A stretch of 53,301 bases of DNA from an uncultured Mucilaginibacter sp. (GCA_903915155.1 CAIWRU010000205.1:1-53301); one strand, 5' to 3'. Shown: positions 1 to 8,717, counted from the stretch's first letter. Numbers and translations are program-made. Notes: a model not told the origin generated them from the letters alone.

Positions 1-1
1 A

Positions 2-1513
2 AGCAGTTGTAAGAAAAATTATCTGGATCTGACGAACAATCCGAACGTTCCGTCGGTGACAACGCCCGACCTGGCTCTGTCTGGCGCGTTAAAAACTACG
101 GCCGATATTGTAAATGGGGGCGATTACGTTCAGTATGCCGCATGGGTTGGCTACATAAGCCAGAGCACAGGTTTCCAGCCGTTTACCAATATAGAGCAGT
201 ATAACTTCACTACTACCGATTTTAATGGTCCATGGAACGATACCTATTCGAACCTGGCTAATTATAACGCTTTATTAACTTCAACAACCGAGCCATATTA
301 CCAGGCAATAGCCAAAATAATGATGGCATATGATTTTGAGGCCTTGGTTGACAATTACAACAACGTACCATACTCTCAGGCGTTGCAAGGGGCAAAAAAT
401 CTGAATCCTGCTTATGATAAAGGGTCTGATATTTATACTGACCTGATGAAGCAATTGGATGCCGCTATTGTATTGATACAAAAAGCCCCGGCTTCTGCTT
501 TAGCGCCAACATCTGCCGACATTATGTATGGTGGTAATATGACCGATTGGTTGAAGTTTGCCAATACTTTAAAATTAAAGCTTGCTGTTCGGGTATCTGG
601 TGTTTCTTCACTTGCGTCAAGCTTCGCGGCTGCTGCTAAGGCTACTGAAACATTAGGCTATCTTGATGCAACTAACGGTGGTTTAGTAAATCCCGGTTAT
701 TTGAATAGTGATGCTGATGGCGGCCAGGAAAGCCCGTTATGGCGCTATTATGGTTTTAACCAAAGCGGAACTCCGGGAAGTGGCAGACAAGAATTCCAGG
801 CAAATTCATATGCAGCTAACTTTTATGGAAGCAATAATGACCCGCGCCTGGTTCAGGTTTATGCTGCAAGTACCACTACTGATGCAGCTACTGCTACTAA
901 CTTTACACCCGGCTCTGCATTAAATGTACAGAATGGTGTTGCGATAATATCTACCACTTTTGGTGATTCACAACCACCCACAGCTACTGTTGATGGTAAA
1001 GCAGGCACTACTGTTGCTCCAAGTTTAGTGGGTACCGGTTTATTAACAGGGCCAACCATGAGCGCTGTAATTTTATCCTCAGCTGAATCGCTGTTCTTAC
1101 AAGCAGAAGGCGCAGCAAGGGGTATTATCAGCGGTGATGCTGCTACGCTGTATGACGCTGGTATAACTGCTTCGTTCGAATTTGACCAGGTTCCTGATGC
1201 TGATAATGCTGCTGCAGATTATGCGCAATCCGCTATCGCATATCCTAGCGATGGAACATTGGATGAGCAGGTTAAGGCTATCATTACTCAGAAATGGGCT
1301 GCACTAGCCATTTTCGGCGCATTTGAGGCTTTCAACGAAAACCGCAGAACAGGCTATCCGGCTGTTCCAACATCTATATACCAGGGTGCTAACGCGCCGA
1401 ACCAGGTTGCACGTATATTCTATCCTTTCGTAGAGTATGCTACAAACGCTGCTGCGGTTGCTGCTCAGGGAACTATTGATAAATTCACTTCAAAGATATT
1501 CTGGGCGAAATAA
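2..1513 (+). CDS. SusD/RagB-like nutrient-binding outer-membrane lipoprotein, 5' partial
   Basis: The frame is open from base 2 and begins Ser-Ser-Cys-Lys-Lys, which fits the lipobox of a lipoprotein whose first residues lie left of the window. The GTG at 56 is therefore not the true start. About 503 residues are visible. Aromatic-rich segments, many Asn/Gly/Ala stretches and a closing NENRRTGYPA-type segment (RRTGYP with W-rich helices before it) match the SusD-like_2 family. Such proteins sit on the outer leaflet of the outer membrane and cap a SusC TonB-dependent transporter, binding oligosaccharides or peptides. The SusC partner should lie just upstream, outside the window. A DUF1735 lipoprotein follows after 21 bp, probably in the same operon. 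The substrate cannot be told from the sequence. Confidence 0.88.
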   Translation, partial: SSCKKNYLDLTNNPNVPSVTTPDLALSGALKTTADIVNGGDYVQYAAWVGYISQSTGFQPFTNIEQYNFTTTDFNGPWNDTYSNLANYNALLTSTTEPYYQAIAKIMMAYDFEALVDNYNNVPYSQALQGAKNLNPAYDKGSDIYTDLMKQLDAAIVLIQKAPASALAPTSADIMYGGNMTDWLKFANTLKLKLAVRVSGVSSLASSFAAAAKATETLGYLDATNGGLVNPGYLNSDADGGQESPLWRYYGFNQSGTPGSGRQEFQANSYAANFYGSNNDPRLVQVYAASTTTDAATATNFTPGSALNVQNGVAIISTTFGDSQPPTATVDGKAGTTVAPSLVGTGLLTGPTMSAVILSSAESLFLQAEGAARGIISGDAATLYDAGITASFEFDQVPDADNAAADYAQSAIAYPSDGTLDEQVKAIITQKWAALAIFGAFEAFNENRRTGYPAVPTSIYQGANAPNQVARIFYPFVEYATNAAAVAAQGTIDKFTSKIFWAK

Positions 1514-1534
1514 CAACTTAAAAAAATAAGAAAA

Positions 1535-2479
1535 ATGAAAAAGATATTATATATAAGAACAGCCCTATCGCTTATGTCAATAGCGCTGTTGAGTTCGTGC
1601 CTCAAGGATTCAAAATACACGGTAGATTTTACCAAAACTACACCGTTGGTTGAGTTGCCTGGTGCAGCGAATGTGAGCGGTAATGCGGGTACGTTTGAGG
1701 TTGTTGGCCTTCTTGCCAGCAGTGCGCCAAGCCCGTTTAACGTAGCTGTAAACTTGGCTGCTCCGCAACCACTAAGCAAAGCAATAACAGTTAAATTATC
1801 TGTTGATGCCGCAGCGTTAACTGCTTATAACACAGCTAATGAAACAAGTTATACCCTGTTACCAACTGCCGATTTCACTAGTAGCCTTAGCGTTACTATA
1901 CCGGCAGGGCAAAACCTGGTAAACCTGGTAGTAAATGTTGAGACAAGCAAGCTTGACCCAACGCAAACATATGTTTTACCATTAACTATTACCGATGGTG
2001 GTGGTATACAGATCAGTAATTACAAAACTATACTGTATCAGTTGACAGTTAAAAATGCTTACGATGATACTTACACAGAAACTGGGTACAAATTCCACCC
2101 AAATCCTGCTTCATGCCATGCGCTTACAGGTAGTATCCCTGTTGTAACAGTTTCGGCTGTTACCTCTAATACTGCAGTAGGCGATCTGGGCGGTAGTGGT
2201 TATTCATTTAATTTTGATGTAAGCAGTTCAAATGCATTGGAGAATTGGGTGCCTGAAGGCGCTACTCCTGCGGCATCATCATTCCTTATAAGTGATGACA
2301 CAGGTACCACTACTTATGCACCTTCAGACGGTTCAGGTGCACAACCGGGTACTGCACCATATGTACAAACTACGTACAACAACACTTACGATCCTGCAGC
2401 CAAAACATTCTGGATGCACTATGGATACTTTGGTGGAACAGGTTTGCGTGATTTCTACGTTAAACTTGTAGCCCAATAA
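1535..2479 (+). CDS. DUF1735-type surface lipoprotein
   Basis: A 314-residue protein with a lipoprotein signal peptide: charged MKK start, hydrophobic stretch and lipobox LLSSC with Cys22. A beta-rich DUF1735-like domain follows at roughly residues 45-175, with the typical pattern of a Thr/Ser/Val-rich sandwich, a TxYxxLP-like element and a closing ...TYVLPLTITDGGG segment. Proteins of this type are encoded beside SusC/SusD pairs and are thought to be surface glycan-binding or accessory proteins. It starts 21 bp after the SusD gene and ends just before a strong terminator, so it is probably the last gene of that operon. The function is inferred from family and position. Confidence 0.8.
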   Translation: MKKILYIRTALSLMSIALLSSCLKDSKYTVDFTKTTPLVELPGAANVSGNAGTFEVVGLLASSAPSPFNVAVNLAAPQPLSKAITVKLSVDAAALTAYNTANETSYTLLPTADFTSSLSVTIPAGQNLVNLVVNVETSKLDPTQTYVLPLTITDGGGIQISNYKTILYQLTVKNAYDDTYTETGYKFHPNPASCHALTGSIPVVTVSAVTSNTAVGDLGGSGYSFNFDVSSSNALENWVPEGATPAASSFLISDDTGTTTYAPSDGSGAQPGTAPYVQTTYNNTYDPAAKTFWMHYGYFGGTGLRDFYVKLVAQ

Positions 2480-2500
2480 TAAAATAATTAATATTGTATA

Positions 2501-2534
2501 ATAGAAAAAGCTATCTACGGGTAGCTTTTTCTAT
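2501..2534 (+). terminator. Intrinsic terminator after the SusD/DUF1735 operon
   Basis: A 13-bp perfect stem (ATAGAAAAAGCTA at 2501-2513 with its complement at 2522-2534) closes an 8-base loop. The stem carries an A-run on one side and a T-run on the other, so it could terminate in both directions. It lies 21 bp after the stop of the DUF1735 gene. It also argues against starting the next gene at 2494. Confidence 0.8.
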
Positions 2535-2550
2535 TTACGCACATTTAGCA

Positions 2551-3678
2551 ATGATAAAAACAGCCAGGTATTTAGCCTATTTATTTTTAATCGCATTTAT
2601 ATTTAGTTGCAATAGCAATAATGGCACTACTGTAGTTATTCATACAAGGGCGCCTATTGGGGCGAAGTTGTATATAAAAACTGTGCCGTATTTTAGTGAA
2701 AAGGAAGAAGTAGTTGATTCGGCAACCATTGTAAATAATCATGACAGCCTCATACTGCACTTGCCACAACAGGAACAAAGACTATTTAGGATTGTAACCA
2801 AAGACCAGTATATGCGTGTAACCTTTATTAACGATGCCAAACTGGTACATGTATATGTTGATTATTTCAAAAAGAAATATACCGTCACAGGATCGGCAGC
2901 TACCACAAGTCTGATAGATTTTGAAAACAGCCAGGTCAAACTTGCAGATGAACTAAAAAAACTAAGCAAGCCGCTTGATAGCTTGAACCGGCTCCATATA
3001 AAAGGAGCGCAAACAGATACCTTGAGCAAAAAGTACTATTCGGCATACAATTCGTATCTAAAAAGATATATTTCGTATGACGATACTGTTAAAAATGCTG
3101 CCGCCTTTATACTGGAATATAATAATATCGATTTTGACACTGATTACAAAGGCTTAAAGAAATTCATAACACACAATGCAGCTCGGTTTCCCGGTTCTAA
3201 AACCATACAGCAAATAAAAGCGAAAGCACTTGCTATGGTAAGGATTTATGAAGAAGAATTTAATGTTGGCGATATATTACCCGGTATCACGCTCCCTGAT
3301 ACCAATGGAAAGCCATTTTCAACAAGCTCATTAAAAGGTCAATATTATCTGATCGACTTTTGGTCGACATGGTGCGACAGGTGTATGACATTTAAAATTG
3401 CCGAAAAAGATATTGTTAGCGGGGGAAAAAGCAAAGTGAATTTTGTAAGTGTGGCAATAGATGATCAGAAAGATAACTGGAAATCCCTTATTTCCAAAAC
3501 TAAACTGAAATGGGTAAACTTGATTGATGAAAAGATGTGGGAGGGCACAGCGGTAAATACCCTGGTGTTTGATAGTATCCCTTTCAATTTCCTTGTTAAC
3601 CCACAGGGCAAAGTAATCAAAAAGGCCATTCGGGCCGATTCGTTAAAGCAAACCCTTACAAATTTAAAACTCGATTGA
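2551..3678 (+). CDS. TlpA-like thioredoxin-fold lipoprotein
   Basis: ATG at 2551 is chosen because it gives a clean lipoprotein signal (hydrophobic core, then FIFSC with Cys20) and lies after the terminator; an upstream in-frame ATG at 2494 would place that hairpin inside the gene. Residues about 25-110 resemble the DUF4369-like beta domain often fused to redoxins, and residues about 235-375 form a TlpA/AhpC-TSA thioredoxin fold. The redox motif is W-C-D-R-C (Cys275 and Cys278), preceded by DFWSTW. The mature protein of about 355 residues is probably membrane-anchored on the periplasmic side and reduces or exchanges disulfides. Substrates are unknown. It appears to be monocistronic. Confidence 0.85.
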   Translation: MIKTARYLAYLFLIAFIFSCNSNNGTTVVIHTRAPIGAKLYIKTVPYFSEKEEVVDSATIVNNHDSLILHLPQQEQRLFRIVTKDQYMRVTFINDAKLVHVYVDYFKKKYTVTGSAATTSLIDFENSQVKLADELKKLSKPLDSLNRLHIKGAQTDTLSKKYYSAYNSYLKRYISYDDTVKNAAAFILEYNNIDFDTDYKGLKKFITHNAARFPGSKTIQQIKAKALAMVRIYEEEFNVGDILPGITLPDTNGKPFSTSSLKGQYYLIDFWSTWCDRCMTFKIAEKDIVSGGKSKVNFVSVAIDDQKDNWKSLISKTKLKWVNLIDEKMWEGTAVNTLVFDSIPFNFLVNPQGKVIKKAIRADSLKQTLTNLKLD

Positions 3679-3766
3679 TTTCCTACCGAGTTAGGCAAGA
3701 GCTTTAGCACTTCCGTTTATTTTTTGTCATAATACAGCTATGGGATAAGGAAAATTTCTTCAACCA

Positions 3767-3774
3767 TAAATTTG
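3767..3774 (+). promoter_or_regulatory. Possible -7 promoter element in the gap before the gene at 3876
   Basis: TAAATTTG matches the Bacteroidota -7 consensus TAnnTTTG exactly, but no clear TTG lies 17-23 bp upstream and the gene start is about 100 bp away. The rest of the 197-bp gap is A/T-rich without other visible structure. Confidence 0.3.
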
Positions 3775-3875
3775 TTACAATAATCAACTGCGTTTTTAGT
3801 TTTAAATTCATATTTTCCCGGTGCTTAAACTTTAGGAATCACGATAAAATAAACAATCAGAAAAGAAATAATAGT

Positions 3876-4838
3876 ATGAAAAGAATAACAGTATTATGTT
3901 TATTAGTTTTAATAGGAAAATTTGCTCTCGGCCAAACTGCTGCAATAACCGGAACAGTAGTTGACGATAGCGGCAAACCCGTTCCCTTCGCCTTTATTAA
4001 GGATGCACAGCATAATTATCAAACTTTTTCGGGTCCCGACGGTACATTTAGCCTTAGTGCCGATCCATCTTCTCGTTTGTTGGCTACAGGCAGCGGCTTT
4101 AAACAAGCAACCGTCGCTATTGATAATAAAACAGATATAAAAATAACGCTGCAGCATGGTGATGGCACTGCTAAAGCCACCTCGGGCAAAAATTCAGATG
4201 CATTTGATGTGCATGAGATTGGCGGCACCGATAGGGAATCAAGGCCGCTTACCCGTTTTGGGACGGCTCAGGAAGAATTGCATGGTAGCCCTTTTCTTTT
4301 TGATCATTGGGTGCATGGTTATGCAATCACAGCGCAGGATTCGCTTGTAGAAAACAGCAGTTATTTGTTTAACTATCATAAAATAGAAGGAACTCTTTTA
4401 TATACCGATGATGGTAAAACCATGTATAGTGTATATAAAGACAAAGCGAAAACCTTTGTTTTATTTGATGATGACGGCCAGCAAGTCGCGTTTGAAAGTG
4501 TACCGGCTATTGATAGCAAACATTATTTGCAGGTATTGACATCGGGTAGTAAATATAAAATATACAAGCAATTGAACACAGAATTTGTTAAGGCTGATTT
4601 CCAGACAAACGGTATAGTGACAACCGGTAACAACTACGATTCATATGTTGATCAAAGTGTTTATTATGTTGTAAAGTTGCCTGACGGCCAGCCGCAAAAG
4701 TTAACGCTTAAAAGAAAAGCAATAAAAGCAGCCTTCGCAGCCGATGCCGATAAGGTAAACAGTTTTCTTTCGGCCCATGATTCGGATGAGATAGATGATA
4801 CGTTCCTGAAAAATTTAGGGGCAGATATGAACAATTAA
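3876..4838 (+). CDS. Secreted protein with carboxypeptidase-regulatory-like domain
   Basis: 320 residues starting with a cleavable signal peptide (MKR, hydrophobic core, ending ALGQ near residue 20). Residues about 22-95 read as a CarboxypepD_reg-like / CNA-B-type beta sandwich: AITGTVVDDSGKPVPFAFI, then a GPDGTFSL turn and a buried second half. This domain is common at the N-terminus of TonB-linked and other surface proteins in Bacteroidota. The remaining 220 residues are not recognised; they are hydrophilic and beta-like, without a membrane segment. The gene stands alone and converges on the LD-carboxypeptidase gene. The function is unknown. Confidence 0.7.
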   Translation: MKRITVLCLLVLIGKFALGQTAAITGTVVDDSGKPVPFAFIKDAQHNYQTFSGPDGTFSLSADPSSRLLATGSGFKQATVAIDNKTDIKITLQHGDGTAKATSGKNSDAFDVHEIGGTDRESRPLTRFGTAQEELHGSPFLFDHWVHGYAITAQDSLVENSSYLFNYHKIEGTLLYTDDGKTMYSVYKDKAKTFVLFDDDGQQVAFESVPAIDSKHYLQVLTSGSKYKIYKQLNTEFVKADFQTNGIVTTGNNYDSYVDQSVYYVVKLPDGQPQKLTLKRKAIKAAFAADADKVNSFLSAHDSDEIDDTFLKNLGADMNN

Positions 4839-4861
4839 AGCTTAAGTGCTTTAGTTATTCA

Positions 4862-5812
4862 TTATAGATAGGAAGCTAAAGCTCCGTTATCATTTACGGT
4901 TAGCTTTAGCCTTCTTCCTAATATCAAACTGCGATTATCGGGTACATGCCCTGCCGGGAAATCAAAACATACCGGGTAATCGTAGTTTTTCACAACATCC
5001 ATAACAATTTCGGGTACAGTTTGGCCAAATGGGATCTCATTGTCTTTAACTTCGGTAAAGCCGCCCACAATTAACCCCTCCAGATTTTTTAACTTGCCAG
5101 CCCGGTCGAGACTTCGTACCATGCGGTCTATGGCGTATAAATATTCGCCTACATCTTCAATAAAAAGTATTTTCCCGGAATAATCCATGTCTGAAACAGA
5201 ACCCGATACCGCTATGAGCAGCGATAAATTCCCACCAATTAATATGCCTTCCGCTTCGCCACTGCGGTTCAACTCGTGGGTATGGTGCTTGTAGCTAATA
5301 TCCTCGCCAAATAGTGCCATGCGCAAACTTTCCAATGATTTTGCCGAAGCATCGGGGATGTTTACGGGCATTTGCCCATGTATGGTTTGTACGTTGTAAT
5401 TGTTGTGTAAATGTGTGTGCAGTATGGTAATGTCACTAAACCCCACAAGCCATTTTGGGTTTGTTTTGAACCGGCTAAAATCAACCTTATCTATCATCCT
5501 GATGGTTCCATAGCCGCCGCGTGCAGCTATAATGGCTTTAATGCTGTCGTCATCAACAAAACGCTGCATATCGGCGGCGCGTAATTCATCATCGCCGGCA
5601 AATTGGTGGTAGGATGCATCTACAGTTTCTCCCAAAATAACGTCTAACCCCCACGATGTTAAAAGCTGAATAGCATCCGTCATAGGCGCAGGCAATTTTT
5701 TTGCAGGGCAGGTGATGGCAATTTTATCTCCTTTTTTAAGATATGGAGGGTTTAGTCTGGAAGTCCGGAAGTCCGGAAGTTGGTTATCAGTTGCAATTTG
5801 ATGTTTGTCCAT
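4862..5812 (-). CDS. LD-carboxypeptidase, peptidase family S66
   Basis: 316 residues with the S66 Ser-Glu-His arrangement: Ser126 in VGFSDIT (nucleophile elbow), Glu219 in LFIEDVGE and His289 in AGHVPDN. The N-terminal half begins with LKKGDKIAITCPA and contains AARGGYG, both typical. Members cleave the terminal L-Lys/mDAP-D-Ala bond of muropeptide tetrapeptides during murein recycling, or act as MccF-like immunity peptidases; with no microcin genes nearby the recycling role is more likely. No signal peptide is seen, so it is probably cytoplasmic. Two oddities occur: the first 25 codons overlap a tandem octamer repeat, and the last codons overlap an inverted repeat also found near 18.2 kb. 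The true start could be at a codon after the octamers. Confidence 0.9.
   Translation of the reverse strand: MDKHQIATDNQLPDFRTSRLNPPYLKKGDKIAITCPAKKLPAPMTDAIQLLTSWGLDVILGETVDASYHQFAGDDELRAADMQRFVDDDSIKAIIAARGGYGTIRMIDKVDFSRFKTNPKWLVGFSDITILHTHLHNNYNVQTIHGQMPVNIPDASAKSLESLRMALFGEDISYKHHTHELNRSGEAEGILIGGNLSLLIAVSGSVSDMDYSGKILFIEDVGEYLYAIDRMVRSLDRAGKLKNLEGLIVGGFTEVKDNEIPFGQTVPEIVMDVVKNYDYPVCFDFPAGHVPDNRSLILGRRLKLTVNDNGALASYL
4873..4913. repeat. Inverted repeat at the 3' end of the LD-carboxypeptidase gene
   Basis: Arms AAGCTAAAGCT (4873-4883) and AGCTTTAGCCTT (4902-4913) flank an 18-base centre. The minus strand of this element matches the left arm and adjoining bases of the palindromic element at 18170-18267 over about 30 bases (about 25 identical by eye). 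It forms the last codons of the minus-strand gene and may also act as a terminator between two convergent genes. Confidence 0.5.
5762..5789. repeat. Tandem octamer repeat (GTCCGGAA-type)
   Basis: Consecutive 8-base units GTCTGGAA, GTCCGGAA, GTCCGGAA and a degenerate fourth unit lie in the first codons of the LD-carboxypeptidase frame, read on the plus strand. It belongs to the same class of short tandem repeats as those at 8024, 33544 and 49365. Confidence 0.6.
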
Positions 5813-5860
5813 TGTTATCGCTAAAATAAGAAACTTTCAGTCTTTCCGACTTAAATAAAT

Positions 5861-5868
5861 TATCTTTG
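5861..5868 (+). promoter_or_regulatory. Promoter -7 element of metG
   Basis: TATCTTTG fits TAnnTTTG exactly and lies 27 bp before the metG ATG. A weak -33 partner TTTC is at 5835-5838, 22 bp upstream. A transcript would start near 5873-5875 with a short leader. Confidence 0.55.
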
Positions 5869-5895
5869 CCAAATTATTAATAAGGTTAGATATTA

Positions 5896-7962
5896 ATGTC
5901 ACAACTTAATAAATTTAAACGATACACCATAACATCAGCGTTGCCTTACGCCAACGGCCCCTTGCATATCGGGCATTTGGCCGGTGCATACCTGCCTGCC
6001 GATATTTTTGTACGCTACCTGCGCCTTAAAAAAAAGGACGTGGTTTACATCTGTGGCTCGGATGAGCATGGCGCTGCCATAACAATAAAAGCCAAAAAGG
6101 AAGATACAACCCCACAGGCTATTATTGATAAATACCATAACCAGATAAAGAATAGTTTTGAGGAATTTGGGATAGCGTTTGATATTTATCATCGTACATC
6201 ATCGGCCATACATCATGATCTGTCGCAGGAGTTTTTCCTGAATTTGTATGAGAAGGACGAGTTTATTGAGAAATACTCCGAGCAATATTTCGACGAAGAT
6301 TACGACCAGTTCTTAGCCGACCGTTACATTACCGGCACCTGCCCAAATTGCGGGTTCGACAAAGCCTACGGCGACCAATGCGAAAACTGCGGCGCCTCGT
6401 TAAACCCTACCGACCTGATAAACCCCGTATCGACCCTAAGCGGTAAAGCGCCGGTATTAAGGCCCACAAAACACTGGTATTTGCCGTTGGATAAATATCA
6501 GCCCTGGCTGGAGAAATGGATAGACGAGAAAGAAGGCGAATGGAAGGTGAATGTATTTGGTCAGTGCCGTTCATGGCTAAAATCGGGCCTGCAACCACGC
6601 TCAATGACCCGCGACCTGGATTGGGGTATTGATGTACCACTGGATGAGGCCAAAGGCAAAAAGCTGTACGTGTGGATGGACGCGCCAATAGGCTATATAT
6701 CGGCCACGAAGCAATGGGCCATTGATAACGATAAAGACTGGAAGCAATATTGGAAAACACAGGAAAACCCTGCCGATGATACCTGCCTGATACATTTTAT
6801 AGGCAAAGACAACATTGTGTTCCATTGTATTATTTTCCCGGCCATACTGAAGGCGCACGGCGGCTACGTTTTACCTCAAAATGTACCGGCAAACGAGTTT
6901 TTGAACCTGGAAGGCGAAAAGCTGTCTACATCGCGCAACCACGCGGTATGGTTACATGAATATTTGGAAGAGTTCCCGGGCAAGCAGGATGAATTGCGCT
7001 ATGTATTAACCTCGATACTGCCCGAAACCAGCGACAGCGAATTTACCTGGAAGGATTACCAGGCGCGCGTGAATAATGAGCTGGTTGCCATTTTGGGCAA
7101 TTACGTAAACCGGGTGATGATATTGATGCACAAGTTTTACGAGGGTAAAGTTGAGGCAAGCGGCGAAAGTATTGAATTGAACGATAATTTGCTGAACGCC
7201 CAGATAGGCCAATTTTACGATGAACTGGAGCAGAATCTGGAGGCGTACAAATTCAGGCAGGCGCTGCAAAATGTAATGGATATTGCCCGCTTAGGCAATA
7301 AATACCTTACCGAAAAAGAACCCTGGAAAACCATAAAAACCAACCCCGACGATGCCCGTGAGGCATTGCACAATTGCTTGTGTATTATAGCCCATTTGGC
7401 CACTTGCCTGCAGCCGTTTTTACCCCGTACCGCTGCAAAAATATTCGCTATGCTGAATGTGGAGCCTATTGGTTTTGCTGATGACATAAAGTTTGCGAAC
7501 GGTCACCAGTTAAATGCCGCCGCGTTATTGTTCGAGAAGGTAGAAGACGAGGTAATTGAGGCACAGATACAAAAATTACTGGATAAAAAACAAGCAGTAG
7601 TTGCTACCAAAGAAACACCGATTATCCCCGCAAAGGAAAACATAAGCTATGAATCATTCGCGGCGATGGATATACGCACAGGAACAATTTTAGCCGCCGA
7701 AAAGGTGGCCAAAACCAAAAAACTGTTAAAATTAACCATAGATACCGGTATCGACCAGCGCACAGTAGTATCGGGCATTGCCGAATATTACGAGCCGGAT
7801 GCCATCATAGGCAAACAGGTAAGTATTTTAGTGAACCTGGAACCTCGCGAAATAAAAGGCATCCTGTCGCAAGGCATGATACTAATGGCCGAGGACAGCG
7901 AAGGTAAACTAAGCTTTGTATCGCCGGTTGATGCGCTGCATAATGGCTCCGTAGTTAGGTAG
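5896..7962 (+). CDS. metG: Methionyl-tRNA synthetase with C-terminal tRNA-binding domain
   Basis: 688 residues, a full-length class I synthetase that charges tRNA-Met and initiator tRNA. The HIGH motif is HIGH at residues 24-27 after ALPYANGPL. The KMSKS signature is the variant KLSTS at 342-346. A zinc knuckle with two Cys pairs (CPNCGFD and CENCG) lies near residues 148-165. Residues about 585-688 form the EMAP-II/Trbp111-like OB-fold domain (ISYESFAAMDIRTGTI onward), which dimerises the enzyme and helps bind tRNA. It has its own promoter and is followed by the tRNA-Arg gene about 100 bp downstream. The protein is cytoplasmic and presumably essential. Confidence 0.98.
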   Translation: MSQLNKFKRYTITSALPYANGPLHIGHLAGAYLPADIFVRYLRLKKKDVVYICGSDEHGAAITIKAKKEDTTPQAIIDKYHNQIKNSFEEFGIAFDIYHRTSSAIHHDLSQEFFLNLYEKDEFIEKYSEQYFDEDYDQFLADRYITGTCPNCGFDKAYGDQCENCGASLNPTDLINPVSTLSGKAPVLRPTKHWYLPLDKYQPWLEKWIDEKEGEWKVNVFGQCRSWLKSGLQPRSMTRDLDWGIDVPLDEAKGKKLYVWMDAPIGYISATKQWAIDNDKDWKQYWKTQENPADDTCLIHFIGKDNIVFHCIIFPAILKAHGGYVLPQNVPANEFLNLEGEKLSTSRNHAVWLHEYLEEFPGKQDELRYVLTSILPETSDSEFTWKDYQARVNNELVAILGNYVNRVMILMHKFYEGKVEASGESIELNDNLLNAQIGQFYDELEQNLEAYKFRQALQNVMDIARLGNKYLTEKEPWKTIKTNPDDAREALHNCLCIIAHLATCLQPFLPRTAAKIFAMLNVEPIGFADDIKFANGHQLNAAALLFEKVEDEVIEAQIQKLLDKKQAVVATKETPIIPAKENISYESFAAMDIRTGTILAAEKVAKTKKLLKLTIDTGIDQRTVVSGIAEYYEPDAIIGKQVSILVNLEPREIKGILSQGMILMAEDSEGKLSFVSPVDALHNGSVVR

Positions 7963-7982
7963 ATACCCTATGTGTAAATAGG

Positions 7983-8014
7983 TTTGACTAATTGCCGTAT
8001 AATTCGCACCTTTG
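7983..8014 (+). promoter_or_regulatory. Candidate promoter of the tRNA-Arg gene
   Basis: TTTG at 7983-7986 and CACCTTTG at 8007-8014 are 20 bp apart, close to the Bacteroidota consensus (the -7 box has CA in place of TA). The transcript would begin near 8020 and include the heptamer repeat in the leader of the precursor tRNA. Confidence 0.45.
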
Positions 8015-8023
8015 CCAAAATAA

Positions 8024-8051
8024 ATTCGAAATCGAACATCCGACATTCGAA
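8024..8051. repeat. Tandem heptamer repeat before tRNA-Arg
   Basis: Four degenerate 7-base units: ATTCGAA, ATCGAAC, ATCCGAC, ATTCGAA. It lies between the candidate promoter and the tRNA and so is probably transcribed. Confidence 0.6.
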
Positions 8052-8059
8052 ATAAAAAA

Positions 8060-8131
8060 GGTCCCGTAGTTCAACGGATAGAATAGGAGTTTCCTAAACT
8101 CTAGATATGAGTTCGATTCTCGTCGGGACCA
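8060..8131 (+). tRNA. tRNA-Arg (anticodon CCT)
   Basis: A full cloverleaf can be folded by hand. The acceptor stem GGTCCCG pairs with CGGGACC, with A as discriminator. The D stem is GTTC/GAAT and the anticodon stem GGAGT/ACTCT encloses loop TTCCTAA with anticodon CCT, which reads AGG. The T stem ATGAG/CTCGT encloses loop TTCGATT. The 3' CCA is not encoded, so it must be added by a nucleotidyltransferase. Confidence 0.93.
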
Positions 8132-8172
8132 CTATTACGCCCATATACGGGAACAACATGCGAAGGATTATC

Positions 8173-8206
8173 GAAAAGCCCTTGGATGAAGATCTGAGGG
8201 CTTTTC
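8173..8206 (+). terminator. Terminator after tRNA-Arg
   Basis: A 10-bp stem GAAAAGCCCT / AGGGCTTTTC with a 14-base loop, followed by a T-rich stretch, lies 42 bp after the tRNA. Confidence 0.7.
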
Positions 8207-8276
8207 ATTTTGTTAAACCGAAAGCTTAACGTATTTTTAGGTGGAAGTCGGGAATTTCGACTGGTTTGAGAAGAAC

Positions 8277-8717
8277 ATGACGATCGAATTATTCAACCAA
8301 GAATTTCAAATTTTTGCAGGGCAACTGAAATCTTATCTATTAAGAATAACTGCAAGTGTTGAAGACACGGAAGAGATCGTACAGGAAACCTATCTCAAAG
8401 CACGGGATAAATTAGATACTTTTCGCGGGGAATCGTCGTTAAAAACTTGGATTTTTACTATCGCGTCTAATTTAGCTAAGGACAATTTAAGAGCGCAAAG
8501 GCGTTGGACAGAAAATGTAACCGATATCACCAAAGAAGCTGCATTATCAAATACTGCATTTTTTCAGGAGGCTATGAACATACGGCTGACTTCGCCGCAT
8601 GGACAATATGAAGCTAAAGAGCACATTGCTTTCTGTTTTACCTGCATTTCCAAGTCGTTGCCTTTAGAACAACAAATTTGTATTTTCCTGAAAGAGATCT
8701 ATGAATTTAAAGTTTAA
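8277..8717 (+). CDS. Truncated ECF-type RNA polymerase sigma factor
   Basis: From the ATG at 8277 the product is 146 residues; an in-frame GTG at 8241 would add 12 unlikely residues. Region 2 of a sigma-70 family factor is intact (DTEEIVQETYLKARDKL, then FRGESSLKTWIFTIASNLAKD). Region 4 breaks off right after LPLEQQICIFLKEIYEFKV, where relatives known to me continue with the helix-turn-helix that reads the -35 element. The -35 binding half is therefore missing and the protein is probably inactive or an altered regulator. The last 17 bases overlap the start of a receiver-domain frame, suggesting that a deletion joined this gene to the tail of another gene. It could equally be annotated as a pseudogene. 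Confidence 0.7.
   Translation: MTIELFNQEFQIFAGQLKSYLLRITASVEDTEEIVQETYLKARDKLDTFRGESSLKTWIFTIASNLAKDNLRAQRRWTENVTDITKEAALSNTAFFQEAMNIRLTSPHGQYEAKEHIAFCFTCISKSLPLEQQICIFLKEIYEFKV

Noticed and set aside
2494..2550. An in-frame start 57 bp before the TlpA-like gene start
   Set aside because: The extension lies across an intrinsic terminator and hides the signal peptide; ATG 2551 gives a clean lipobox.
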